NCBI RefSeq assembly: GCF_009296185.1
Contig: NZ_WBJR01000001.1
Coordinates: forward strand, 186,001-250,000
From: Hydrogenovibrio sp. JE_KL2
GTDB taxonomy: Bacteria > Pseudomonadota > Gammaproteobacteria > Thiomicrospirales > Thiomicrospiraceae
Length of the DNA: 64,000 nt
Reading direction: 5' to 3'
A program made the translations under genes and the position numbers. Position 1 is the stretch's first letter. Each line of letters starts with the position of its first letter. The notes beneath the pieces were generated by a model. It saw only the letters and a list, made by a program, of their open reading frames with translations. It ran no database searches and was not told the origin of the DNA. This document shows positions 57,001 to 64,000 of the stretch, piece after piece.

Positions 57001-57918
57001 GAAACGAGTTATAAGATGCAGGCTTATCGTGATAATGAAGCGTGTGCACAACAAGAATTTGATGCCATTGAAAATGATGAGTATACCGAAATCAAGCCTT
57101 TTGTCAGCTTTGATCAAAACGAAGATATTACAATAAGTTTTAGCCGTGAAAATCGACCCAAGGTGGCGATTTTAAGAGAGCAAGGTGTTAATGGACAGCA
57201 AGAGATGGCCGCAGCTTTTGAAAAAGCTGGATTTGATGCCGTTGATGTTCATATGACGGATGTTCTGTCAGGTGATGTTAGTTTTGATGACTTTAAAGGT
57301 TTGGTGGCTTGTGGCGGTTTCTCCTATGGAGATGTACTGGGTGCAGGGCGAGGTTGGGCAAATTCAATCTTATTTAACCCAATCGCAAGAAATACTTTTG
57401 AAAGCTTCTTTAATCGTCAAGACACCTTTACCTTAGGTGTCTGTAACGGTTGTCAGATGTTGTCGAATCTGAAAGAAATCATTCCGGGTGCGGCAGGTTG
57501 GCCGAAGTTTGTTAGAAACAAATCAGAACAGTTTGAAGCGCGTTTTTCTTTGGTAGAGATTCAGCCTTCGCCTTCAATTTTATTACAAGGTATGGAAGGC
57601 TCGAGAATTCCTGTCGCGGTTGCTCATGGTGAAGGCCGAATGGACTTTGGTTCTCGTTCCTCATCAGAGGTTGAAGGTTTGGTTGGTGTGCGTTATGTAA
57701 ACGCTGTCGGTCAACCGACCGAGACTTATCCGTTCAATCCGAATGGGTCAGAAGCAGGCATGACGGGTCTGACAACAAAAGATGGTCGCGTCACGATTAT
57801 GATGCCGCACCCTGAACGAGTGTTTAGAACGGTGCAAAATTCATGGCATCCAGATGATTGGCAAGAAGATGCACCTTGGATGCGTTTATTTAGAAATGCC
57901 AGAAAATGGGTCGGGTAG
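54049..57918 (+). CDS. purL: Phosphoribosylformylglycinamidine synthase PurL
   Basis: PurL converts FGAR to FGAM in purine synthesis using glutamine. At 1289 residues it is the large single-chain form of gammaproteobacteria. It carries an N-terminal PurS-like domain, two ATP-binding AIRS-like domains ([39 protein letters not shown]), and a C-terminal glutaminase ([10 protein letters not shown] nucleophile, then MPHPERVFR). It is monocistronic, with terminators on both sides apart from the soxB spacer. Confidence 0.97.
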   Translation: MQVIWGNPAHSQYRLEKLLAKLRVKYAVNAVRSQYVYFVETADNTALTESDVQKLNVLLNESNETVKGELNDSSFIIVPRLGTISPWSSKATDITHTCGIEAVQRIERGIVYFVEGASDKQGIATEIHDRMMEQVFYSFDGLSELFSHQSPKPYTTVDVLSGGKEALVVANSEMGLALSADEIDYLVEAFQTLNRNPVDAELMMFAQANSEHCRHKIFNADWTIDGENKPNSLFGMIRNTYQKNPQGVLSAYSDNAAVIEGSKATRFFPNPETRQYQYSAENVHFQIKVETHNHPTAISPWPGAATGSGGEIRDEGATGRGSKPKAGLTGFTVSNLNIPGYKQPWERDYGRPSRIVSAFDIMIEGPLGAAGFNNEFGRPAINGYFRTYENAMITHDGEEMRGYHKPIMLAGGLGNIREEHIQKNDIPVGAKLVVLGGPAMLIGLGGGAASSVDSGAGSETLDFASVQRENPEMERRAQEVIDRCTYLGNDSPIASIHDVGAGGLSNAFPELVNDSGRGGCFNLRDVPNDEPGMSPMEIWCNESQERYVIAIYPEKIEQFEAICKRERCLYAIVGEATKEQKLVVNDTVFDNNPVDMPLNVLLGKPPKMHRQVESRAMPQPGFEPAVLDMNDVAERLLKLPTIASKNFLITIGDRSITGMVTRDQMVGPWQVPVANAGITCSDYQGYTGEAMASGERPPVALINPKASARLSIAEAITNIACAKISDISDIKISANWMAAAGHPGEDSALYDAVETVGLELCPSLGIAVPVGKDSMSMKTVWEENGEQKSVTSPVSLNITTFAKVEDVRKTVTPQLRTDLGDTRILAIDLGKGQNRLGGSCLAQVYNQIGDETADLDSAEDLKNFFAAVQALIAQDKLVAYHDRADGGFLITALEMAFAGHCGLSLDVSQLGEEPVSALCAEEVGALIQVKSSDLDAVNAVIAKHGLSEMVADIGSVSSDDVVTISAHGKTVLEGSRKYYQKWWAETSYKMQAYRDNEACAQQEFDAIENDEYTEIKPFVSFDQNEDITISFSRENRPKVAILREQGVNGQQEMAAAFEKAGFDAVDVHMTDVLSGDVSFDDFKGLVACGGFSYGDVLGAGRGWANSILFNPIARNTFESFFNRQDTFTLGVCNGCQMLSNLKEIIPGAAGWPKFVRNKSEQFEARFSLVEIQPSPSILLQGMEGSRIPVAVAHGEGRMDFGSRSSSEVEGLVGVRYVNAVGQPTETYPFNPNGSEAGMTGLTTKDGRVTIMMPHPERVFRTVQNSWHPDDWQEDAPWMRLFRNARKWVG

Positions 57919-57993
57919 TTTAAGTTTGGTAGTACGTTTTTGTGGTGAATTTATTCCATAAAAATTAGAGAGGTAGCAATAATATGTCTTTAT

Positions 57994-58022
57994 TTGACAT
58001 TTATTAGTGTTTTCTTTAATGT
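57994..58022 (+). promoter_or_regulatory. Candidate soxB promoter
   Basis: A perfect TTGACA (57994-57999) is followed after 17 bases by TAATGT (58017-58022), a poor -10. TTGACAT also starts the candidate soxXYZA promoter, with an AT-rich spacer in both. The 192-base spacer is otherwise AT-rich without obvious genes. Confidence 0.3.
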
Positions 58023-58110
58023 TATCCGACTTTAAAAATATTTATTATTTATAACGGTTGTTAAAGAAATTTAATAGCCAATTTCAATTTACAAAACGGA
58101 GTAGGAGACT

Positions 58111-60021
58111 ATGTCTTTAAATCGTCGTGAATTTCTTCATGTGATGTCTATGGCCGCAGCGGCAGGTATGTTGCCAGGTACTGCGAGCGCGATGTCATCT
58201 AGCCCAGCTAAAAAAGGTGCTGCGGCATCAATGGATATGTATAACTTACCAATGAAAGGTAATGTTCGTTTACTACACATTACAGATACGCATGCGCAGT
58301 TAAAGCCTATCTTCTTCCGTGAGCCAAACGTTAACCTTGGAACAGGTCCTGCGTTTGGTAAATTGCCACACGTTGTTGGTCACAAATTGATCAAAGAACT
58401 TGGTATTCAAGAAAACACGCCTTTATCCTATGCGTTCTCATTCTTGAACTTCCAAGACGCTGCAGAACAGTACGGTAAAGTTGGTGGTTTTGCTCATATC
58501 AAAACATTGCTAGACAAGTTACGTGAAACGGCTGGTGGTCGTGATAACACCTTGACTATGGATGGTGGAGACCTTTGGCATGGTTCAGGGACAGCTCTTT
58601 GGACACGTGCAAAAGATATGGTTGAAGCATCTAACATCATTGGTATTGACATCATGACTGGTCACTGGGAATTCACTTACCATGAAGAAGAAGTTCTATC
58701 GAATCTTCAGAAGTTCAAAGGTGAGTTCTTGGCACAAAACATCCGTATCAAAGAAGATTCACTATTTGGTGATGACTATAAAGATATGGTTGAGCGTCAT
58801 GGTGGAATCGGTCTGTTCAACGAAGACGAAGCGCGTGCATTCAAGCCTTACACCGTTAAAATTATTAATGGTGAGCGTATTGCTGTTGTTGGTCAAGCTT
58901 TCCCTCGTACTGCTAATGCTAACCCTCAATCAAACTTCCCAGATTGGTCATTCGGTCTTCGTGTAGATGCACTTCAAGACACGGTCAACAAAATCCGTCA
59001 AACAGAGAAGGTCGCTGCTGTTGTAATGCTTTCTCATAACGGTATGGATGTTGATATCAAAATGGCATCACAAGTTAGCGGTATTGACGCTATCTTCGGT
59101 GGTCACACACATGACGGTGTTCCAAAAACAATCAATGTTAAAACACCAGAGGGTGGTGTTTGTTACGTAACCAACGCTGGTTCAAACGGTAAGTTTGTTG
59201 GTTGTATGGATTTGGATATCCAAAACGGTAAGTTGAAAGGTGTTAATTACACGCTGCTACCTGTGTTCTCAAATGTACTACCTGCTGACAAAGAAGTAGA
59301 TGCTTTCTTGACACAATTGTATTTGAAAAAATACGACGACAACGTTGTAGAATCTCGTGATCCTTCACGTGCATACAGCAAAGAGCGTCTAGGTAAAACT
59401 TATGGTGAAATCCTAAGTGAAGAACTAGCAGTAGCTGAAGATACTCTATACCGTCGTGGTAACTTCATGGGGACATGGGACCAAATCATCGTAAACGCTT
59501 TGCGTGAAGAACATGATACTCAAATCGCTATGTCCGCAGGTGTTCGTTGGGGGACTTCTGTTCTAGAGGGTGAAACCATCACTATGGAACGTGTTATGGA
59601 TGAAACCTCTATGACTTACGGTGAAACTTATAAGTCTGAAGTAACTGGTGCTCAAATGAAAGATATCTTGGAAGGTATCTGTGAGAACCTATTCCAAAAA
59701 GACCCATACCTACAATCTGGTGGTGATATGGTACGTCTTGGCGGTATGGATTACACTTGTGAGCCAAACGCTACGCTTGGTAACCGTATCACAGAGATGC
59801 GTTTGGATGACGGTACACCTCTTGAGCCAAACAAAAAGTACACAGTTGCTGGTTGGGCGCAAGTTGATGCAGTTGGAAGCGGTCGCTTGATGTGGGACGT
59901 TACAGCTGATTACCTACGTCGTCACAAAAACGACATGAAGCTTAAGAAAGTAAACCACCCATCACTTAAGGGTGTTAAAAACAACCCAGGTATCGAAGCA
60001 TACCCAGGTAAAATGCTTTAA
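58111..60021 (+). CDS. soxB: Sulfur-oxidation hydrolase SoxB (sulfate thiol esterase)
   Basis: SoxB is the manganese enzyme that releases sulfate from SoxY-bound thiosulfonate. The 636-residue precursor starts with a Tat signal (NRREFLHVMSM). It has the calcineurin-like phosphoesterase motifs LLHITDTHAQL, MDGGDLWHGS, TGHWEFTY, MLSHNGMDVD and IFGGHTHDGVP, and a 5'-nucleotidase C-terminal domain. GGAG precedes ATG 58111. It stands alone here, 41 kb from soxXYZA, which is the split arrangement known in Thiomicrospira-type sulfur oxidisers. Codon use suggests high expression. Confidence 0.97.
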   Translation: MSLNRREFLHVMSMAAAAGMLPGTASAMSSSPAKKGAAASMDMYNLPMKGNVRLLHITDTHAQLKPIFFREPNVNLGTGPAFGKLPHVVGHKLIKELGIQENTPLSYAFSFLNFQDAAEQYGKVGGFAHIKTLLDKLRETAGGRDNTLTMDGGDLWHGSGTALWTRAKDMVEASNIIGIDIMTGHWEFTYHEEEVLSNLQKFKGEFLAQNIRIKEDSLFGDDYKDMVERHGGIGLFNEDEARAFKPYTVKIINGERIAVVGQAFPRTANANPQSNFPDWSFGLRVDALQDTVNKIRQTEKVAAVVMLSHNGMDVDIKMASQVSGIDAIFGGHTHDGVPKTINVKTPEGGVCYVTNAGSNGKFVGCMDLDIQNGKLKGVNYTLLPVFSNVLPADKEVDAFLTQLYLKKYDDNVVESRDPSRAYSKERLGKTYGEILSEELAVAEDTLYRRGNFMGTWDQIIVNALREEHDTQIAMSAGVRWGTSVLEGETITMERVMDETSMTYGETYKSEVTGAQMKDILEGICENLFQKDPYLQSGGDMVRLGGMDYTCEPNATLGNRITEMRLDDGTPLEPNKKYTVAGWAQVDAVGSGRLMWDVTADYLRRHKNDMKLKKVNHPSLKGVKNNPGIEAYPGKML

Positions 60022-60044
60022 TAGAGCAAGCTGACTTAAGCAAA

Positions 60045-60074
60045 TAAAAAAACCCGCGTTAGCGGGTTTTTTTA
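60045..60074 (+). terminator. Rho-independent terminator after soxB
   Basis: AAAAAACCCGC pairs with GCGGGTTTTTT around a GTTA loop, 24 bases after soxB. Confidence 0.9.
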
Positions 60075-60113
60075 TGTCTGAAGAATAATGTCCAGACGTA
60101 GCTTAATAGTCTA

Positions 60114-60131
60114 AAAATCTACCAGGTTGGG
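60114..60131. repeat. Dispersed repeat, copy H (single arm)
   Basis: AAAATCTACCAGGTTGGG differs from the consensus at one base (G to A). No clear right arm follows. It lies between the convergent soxB and tRNA transcription units. Confidence 0.65.
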
Positions 60132-60428
60132 TATGGCGCAGTAAAACACTGCCTGTGGGCTTCTAATTTGTGGAGTAGTAAATAAGATAAGGGTAGGCGA
60201 GTGTGACCTTGGCAAATAAAGAGAAATGCATTTTTCAATGAGCTTGAGGGTTTAGTACCTATTTGTATATCTTGTTTAAGCAACGCTAATGGTAAAAAAC
60301 TGCAAAGGGGTTGTTAAGGTAAGATGAAAGTAATGTATTTGAATAAGTATGGTGGAGTTCTAAAGGGAGGCGTTAAAAAGTAAAAGTTTGGGTCGAAAAA
60401 GATTTGGTAATTACTTAGAAGAAGTAAA
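60132..60428. other. Intergenic stretch without recognisable feature
   Basis: Between copy H and tRNA-His I find no open frame with a ribosome site, RNA gene or terminator on either strand. A terminator for the minus-strand tRNA transcript would be expected here, but no clear hairpin plus T-run is visible. Confidence 0.5.
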
Positions 60429-60504
60429 TGGGGCGAATGACGGGGATCGAACCCGCGACAACAGGAATCACAATCCTGGGCTCTACCAACTGAGCTACAT
60501 CCGC
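60429..60504 (-). tRNA. tRNA-His (GUG)
   Basis: The cloverleaf has the anticodon GTG in TTGTGAT, T-loop GGTTCGATCC, an acceptor starting GCGGATG with an encoded G at -1 (60505), discriminator C, and an encoded CCA (60429-60431). The extra G at -1 and C73 are the histidine identity elements. Confidence 0.96.
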
Positions 60505-60540
60505 CATAGTAGGTCTTGATGAGTGGTAAACCATCAAAAA

Positions 60541-60617
60541 TGGCACGCCCATCAGGATTCGAACCTGAAACCCTCGCCTTAGAAGGGCGATGCACTATCC
60601 AGTTGTGCTATGGGCGC
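60541..60617 (-). tRNA. tRNA-Arg (UCU)
   Basis: The cloverleaf has anticodon TCT in CTTCTAA, acceptor GCGCCCA/TGGGCGT, discriminator G and an encoded CCA. T-loop GGTTCGAATCC. Second in the Pro-Arg-His transcript. Confidence 0.96.
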
Positions 60618-60671
60618 TCTTTCGAACCTTGTCTTTGTACCCAATCAAAGAATGATTAAATACGAAATAAT

Positions 60672-60748
60672 TGGTCGGAGTAGAGGGATTTGAACCCCCG
60701 ACCACTTGTACCCAAAACAAGTGCGCTACCAGGCTGCGCTATACTCCG
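60672..60748 (-). tRNA. tRNA-Pro (UGG)
   Basis: The cloverleaf has anticodon TGG in TTTTGGG, acceptor CGGAGTA/TACTCCG, discriminator A and an encoded CCA. The T-loop is GGTTCAAATCC. It is the first tRNA behind the cluster promoter. Confidence 0.96.
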
Positions 60749-60762
60749 ATAAGATGCGGCGT

Positions 60763-60791
60763 ATTGTATAGAGCGCCGAGAATACTGTCAA
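60763..60791 (-). promoter_or_regulatory. Promoter of the tRNA-Pro-Arg-His cluster
   Basis: On the minus strand a perfect TTGACA (60786-60791), a 17-base spacer and TACAAT (60763-60768) lie just upstream of tRNA-Pro. The bases after the -10 (ACGCCGC) are GC-rich, the discriminator type linked to stringent control of stable RNA. Confidence 0.8.
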
Positions 60792-60908
60792 CCTATAAAA
60801 TACGATTTTTTTTAAAAAATAGAATGAAAGATAATCTTAGTTTTAGATTGAATTTTATAAATGCGTTATCATATGCGCCATAAGAAAATCTGTACGGAGA
60901 ATGTGGTT

Positions 60909-61757
60909 ATGTCGGCAAAAATTTTAGATGGTAAAGCGATTGCCCTTGAGTTGCGCGAATCTATCGCTGAAGAAGTAAAAGCTCAAGTTGCAAAGGGTAA
61001 CCGCGCGCCAGGTTTGGCAGTGATTTTGGTGGGAGAAGATCCCGCTTCGCAAGTTTATGTGAAGAACAAGAAAATCGCTTGTGAGAAAGCTGGGTTTGTT
61101 GATGTTTCTATGGAGTTGCCAGCTTCAACCACACAAGAAGAGTTATTAGCGAAAATTGATGAGTTGAATGCGAGAGAAGACGTTCATGGCATTATTGTTC
61201 AATTGCCAGTACCAAAACACATTGATCCAGAAGAGTTGATTGAGCGCATTGATCCCAAAAAAGATGTTGACGGCTTTCATCCATACAATATGGGGCGTTT
61301 GGCAACAAGAATGCCTGTGCTAGCACCTTGTACCCCTCATGGTGTGATGACCATGCTGGCAAAAACCGGTATTAACTTACGAGGATTGAATGCTGTTGTG
61401 GTTGGTGCTTCAAACATTGTTGGCGTTCCGATGACATTGGAGTTGTTGAATGAACGTGCAACCGTGACGGTTTGTCATAGCGCAACCAAGGATTTGCCTC
61501 AAAAAGTCAGCGAGGCAGATATTCTAGTGGTAGGGGTCGGCATTCCTGAAATGGTTAAGGGTGACTGGGTCAAAGAAGATGCTATCGTTATTGATGTGGG
61601 GATTAACCGCTTGGATGATGGTCGCTTGGTCGGTGATGTTGAATACGAAGTCGCTAAAGAAAAAGCTAGCTGGATTACGCCAGTTCCAGGCGGCGTTGGT
61701 CCAATGACGATTGCGACCTTGTTACAGAATACGTTACAGGCAGCATATGATCTGTAA
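60909..61757 (+). CDS. folD: Bifunctional methylene-THF dehydrogenase/cyclohydrolase FolD
   Basis: FolD interconverts 5,10-methylene-, methenyl- and 10-formyl-THF with NADP. The 282-residue protein has [20 protein letters not shown] with the catalytic lysine, [19 protein letters not shown] and [12 protein letters not shown], ending in [14 protein letters not shown]. The start is ATG 60909, with GGAG upstream and the family N-terminus [12 protein letters not shown]; the frame continues upstream to 60861 without support. It is divergent from the tRNA cluster. Confidence 0.97.
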   Translation: MSAKILDGKAIALELRESIAEEVKAQVAKGNRAPGLAVILVGEDPASQVYVKNKKIACEKAGFVDVSMELPASTTQEELLAKIDELNAREDVHGIIVQLPVPKHIDPEELIERIDPKKDVDGFHPYNMGRLATRMPVLAPCTPHGVMTMLAKTGINLRGLNAVVVGASNIVGVPMTLELLNERATVTVCHSATKDLPQKVSEADILVVGVGIPEMVKGDWVKEDAIVIDVGINRLDDGRLVGDVEYEVAKEKASWITPVPGGVGPMTIATLLQNTLQAAYDL

Positions 61758-61779
61758 GTTTTAGTGATCTGCGAGTCAT

Positions 61780-61810
61780 AAAAAAAGCCCGATACTGTCG
61801 GGCTTTTTTG
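61780..61810 (+). terminator. Rho-independent terminator after folD
   Basis: AAAAAAGCCCGA pairs with TCGGGCTTTTTT around a TACTG loop. The DUF5610-type gene converges on it from the other side. Confidence 0.9.
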
Positions 61811-61823
61811 TTTCCAGCTAATC

Positions 61824-61847
61824 AAGCTCAAGCTCAAGCTCAAGCTC
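61824..61847. repeat. Short tandem repeat (AAGCTC)4
   Basis: Four exact copies of the hexamer AAGCTC lie immediately beyond the stop codon of the minus-strand DUF5610-type gene. Copy-number change would not alter a protein. Confidence 0.85.
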
Positions 61848-62528
61848 TTAAGCTTCAGTTTGATCTGCTTTTGATGTGGTGTCGGCTGTCGTTTCAGCAT
61901 CCTGGTTATTTGGCGTGATGCCTAAGTATTGGTTGGTGAAGTTTTGCATTCCCTGCGTAACCAATCCCCAAGTGCTGTTGAAATTGTCTTTAATTTGGCC
62001 GTCAAACACTTTTAGGCTTGAAAGAATATCTTTTGCTTCATCAAAGCCTTTTTTCAAACCACCACCAACAACTTCGTTGAACTTGTCCATCAAGGCTTGC
62101 CCTTGTAATTCGGGGTGAATTTTTTGGAAGCCGTCCAAAAATGCTGTTGCACCCGTTACAATTCGGTTTGCGGTGTTTTCTGGTGACCAATACTCAATGC
62201 CACCTTGTTGTTTTAACGCTTCTTCGCTAATCGGTGCTGTGTCGGATGAACTGCTACCTGAACTGGTTTGGTCTGCAGTTAAAATCTCGTTCAACTTGCT
62301 GATGGCAGCTTGATAAGTCATCTTTAGCGCATCACTTGGCGCAGTTTCCTTGTTGCCAAATAGTGAGGTGACAATGCTTGCCTGTTGTGAACGGTTGGAG
62401 GTGCTAATATCTACACCATATTGTGCTGCTCTTTGTGCAGCGATATCCAATCCTTTTACTTTGCTAGTGTTTTGGCTTGAATTGCTCTGATAAGCCTGAA
62501 CTAAGTCATTAATACTGGTTCCTGACAT
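61848..62528 (-). CDS. DUF5610-type hypothetical protein
   Basis: The 226-residue protein is acidic and soluble without signal peptide. It has a disordered, Ser/Asn/Gln-rich N-terminus, LKMTYQAAISKLNEIL, and the block TANRIVTGATAFLDGFQKIHP, LQGQALMDKFNEVVGGGLKKGFDEAKDIL, which resembles DUF5610. The same block ends with a Thr-rich tail. Function is unknown; such proteins occur in gammaproteobacteria, often as single genes. The start is ATG 62528 behind AAGGAAA. It is divergent from prfB. Confidence 0.75.
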   Translation of the reverse strand: MSGTSINDLVQAYQSNSSQNTSKVKGLDIAAQRAAQYGVDISTSNRSQQASIVTSLFGNKETAPSDALKMTYQAAISKLNEILTADQTSSGSSSSDTAPISEEALKQQGGIEYWSPENTANRIVTGATAFLDGFQKIHPELQGQALMDKFNEVVGGGLKKGFDEAKDILSSLKVFDGQIKDNFNSTWGLVTQGMQNFTNQYLGITPNNQDAETTADTTSKADQTEA

Positions 62529-62787
62529 AATCAAGTTTCCTTCTGGTCTGGGAAGAATTTCTTCTTTTGTTATATTTTTATTCTACGCTTCAGCTAAGTA
62601 GCTGAAAAGCATTATATTTTTTTGTATTTTATTTATCGGCAGACGGGGGGGGTTCTTGAGGCTGAATTTTTCCGAGCATTTTCACGGAAGAATTCATTTT
62701 TTGTCGGCTAACATGGCTGAATCCAACCGTTAAAAATGATAGAATTCCTCTTTTTTATCACAAGCCGTTAATGAGGCTGCAGAGAAG

Positions 62788-63883
62788 ATGGAATTAAACC
62801 CGATTTACAGCAAAATCAAAGATTTTTCAGAGCGTACCCAAGTACTTAGGGGGTATCTTTGACTTCGAAACCAAACAAGAGCGTTTAATCGAAGTAGAAA
62901 GGGAGTTAGAAGACCCTACAGTTTGGAATGATCCTGAAAAGGCTCAAGCTCTTGGCAAAGAAAAAGCCCAATTGGATAATGTCGTTAAAACTATCCAAGA
63001 CCTAGACACCAGCCTAGAATCCGCACAAGAAATTCTTGAAATGGCAGAAGCCGATGAAGACCAGGAAATGGTTGAAGATGTTGTTTCTGAACTAGAGCGT
63101 TTGGAAGGCATGCTGGACGCGCTGGAATTTCAGCGTATGTTTTCTGGTGAGTTGGATGCCAATAATTGCTATCTGGAAATTCAGGCGGGTTCCGGTGGGA
63201 CAGAAGCTCAGGATTGGGCAAACATTCTATTGAGAATGTATTTGCGTTGGGCGGAGTCGCATAATTTCAAAGCTGAAATCGTGGAAATCTCTGCAGGAGA
63301 GGTTGCCGGCATTAAAGGGGCCACTGTCCATGTACAGGGTGATTATGCCTACGGTTGGTTGAGAACGGAAACGGGCGTGCATCGCTTGGTGCGTAAGTCT
63401 CCATTTGATTCCGGTAACCGCCGTCATACGTCTTTTGCATCCGTATTCATTTCTCCAGAAATTGATGATAGTTTTGAAATTGAAATCAATCCAGCTGATT
63501 TGAGAATCGACGTTTATCGTGCAAGCGGTGCAGGTGGTCAGCACGTTAACCGAACAGAGTCAGCGGTGCGAATTACACACTTGCCAACTAATACCGTGAC
63601 CCAGTGTCAAAATGGTCGTTCTCAGCACCAGAACAAAGCTGAGGCGATGAAACAGTTACGCGCCAAGCTATATGAATTAGAGATGCAAAGCCGCAACGAA
63701 GAAAAACAGCAGTTGGAAGACAGTAAGTCCGATATCGGCTGGGGAAGTCAGATTCGCTCTTATGTTTTAGACTCGGGTCGAATCAAAGATTTAAGAACCA
63801 ATATCGAGACCGGAAATACCGGCGCAGTATTGGATGGAGATTTAGATCAGTTTATTATCCCCAATCTTAAAGCGGGCGTTTAA
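62788..63883 (+). CDS. prfB: Peptide chain release factor 2 (programmed +1 frameshift)
   Basis: RF2 releases finished proteins at UGA and UAA. Reading starts at ATG 62788 and stops at TGA 62860 after 24 codons. Shifting +1 at CTT TGA gives the remaining 340 codons, total 364 residues, matching E. coli RF2 (365). The second frame contains the GGQ motif (GAGGQHVN) and the N-terminal helical domain. The anticodon-like SPF appears as KSPFDSGNR. The coding region is 62788-62859 joined to 62861-63883. lysS follows, a conserved pair. Confidence 0.97.
62848..62862 (+). promoter_or_regulatory. prfB programmed frameshift site
   Basis: AGGGGG (62848-62853), an internal ribosome-binding-like element, lies three bases before the slippery CTT TGA C. 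The sequence AGGGGGTATCTTTGAC is identical to the E. coli site. It lets RF2 regulate its own level. Confidence 0.95.
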
Positions 63884-63937
63884 GCGATCATTTAAAAGTA
63901 AATTATTCTGTAAGAGTTCAAGTTAATAGGAAATATC

Positions 63938-64000
63938 ATGTCAAAAACCGAGAATCAGTCGCCAGACCAAGCCAATCCGGTAGACGAAAATAAAATCATC
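63938..64000 (+). CDS. lysS: Lysyl-tRNA synthetase, N-terminal start (truncated by window edge)
   Basis: Only the first 21 codons are present (MSKTENQSPDQANPVDENKI). They form the charged, disordered leader usual before the anticodon-binding domain. The call rests mainly on the conserved prfB-lysS order and the AGGAAA ribosome site at 63928-63933, since no diagnostic motif lies in this fragment. Confidence 0.75.
   Translation, partial: MSKTENQSPDQANPVDENKII

Noticed and set aside
60314-60595. Minus-strand open frame across tRNA-His and tRNA-Arg
   Set aside because: It consists of translated tRNA sequence (ARVSGSNPDG-type), a known artefact; the tRNAs explain it.
60671-60883. Plus-strand open frame beginning VGVEGFEPPTTC
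   Set aside because: This is the antisense translation of tRNA-Pro, a common false gene.
61824-61847. Hexamer tandem repeat as a coding phase switch
   Set aside because: It lies beyond the stop codon, and the unit is a multiple of three, so copy changes would not shift a frame.
62645-62652. Run of eight Gs upstream of prfB as a phase-variation tract
   Set aside because: It is in non-coding DNA more than 100 bases from prfB and not within a clear promoter; no evidence of a switch.
1-64000. CRISPR arrays, prophage, integrases or insertion sequences
   Set aside because: No regularly spaced repeats, transposase, integrase or phage structural genes were seen; all larger frames fit chromosomal core genes.

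Overview
The window is a chromosomal segment of a sulfur-oxidising gammaproteobacterium, most likely of the Thiomicrospira/Hydrogenovibrio/Thiomicrorhabdus group. The basis is a compact soxXYZA operon with soxB at a distant site, single-haem c-type cytochromes, a tusA-dsrE2 sulfur-carrier pair, and gammaproteobacterial gene orders (holD-rimI, zapA-6S RNA-ygfA, ndk-rlmN-rodZ-hisS-yfgM-bamB-der, dapA-bamC, prfB-lysS). The genus is an inference from gene content. I see no prophage, insertion sequence, CRISPR array or integron; gene density is high throughout.

Layout. 1-5.3 kb: end of secA, argJ, hisC, a MutT/ThiE-like fusion, a small unknown gene and coaE. 5.3-14.5 kb: a GGDEF-EAL c-di-GMP protein, an asparagine-synthetase-type amidotransferase, grxD, rnt-argA, ilvD and a TerB-like gene. 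14.6-19.3 kb: soxXYZA on the minus strand, a BepA-like protease, and tusA-dsrE2. 19.3-26.9 kb: galU, pgi, a UDP-glucose dehydrogenase homologue lacking its catalytic cysteine, pssA, leuA, holD, rimI. 27-37.2 kb: suhB, trmJ-cysE, a contracted iscR-iscA locus, then ndk, rlmN, a short rodZ, hisS, yfgM, bamB and der. 37.4-41.7 kb: a giant FAD/Fe-S oxidoreductase and a small cytochrome c. 41.8-49.7 kb: ygfA, 6S RNA, zapA, ygfB, pepP, ubiH, ubiI, a potassium channel and a LysR regulator. 49.8-58 kb: phoH, bcp, dapA-bamC and purL. 58-64 kb: soxB, tRNA-Pro/Arg/His, folD, a DUF5610-type gene, prfB with its programmed frameshift, and the start of lysS.

Functional links. The Sox proteins oxidise thiosulfate in the periplasm. 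TusA and DsrE2 probably carry sulfur in the cytoplasm. The two ubiquinone hydroxylases, IscR/IscA, CysE and the cytochromes support the electron-transport and sulfur/iron-sulfur side. The rest is housekeeping: amino-acid, nucleotide, phospholipid and outer-membrane assembly genes.

Most unusual signal. A dispersed, mostly palindromic repeat with the 19-nt half-unit AAAATCTGCCAGGTTGGGG occurs at eight places. Five lie between convergent transcription units. One lies inside pepP, in frame, exactly where the protein carries about 15 residues more than canonical PepP. It therefore looks like a small mobile palindrome that can insert into genes and be translated. Other points worth a second look are the catalytically altered Ugd homologue, the isc locus without iscS/iscU, and the RNA hairpin between soxZ and soxA.
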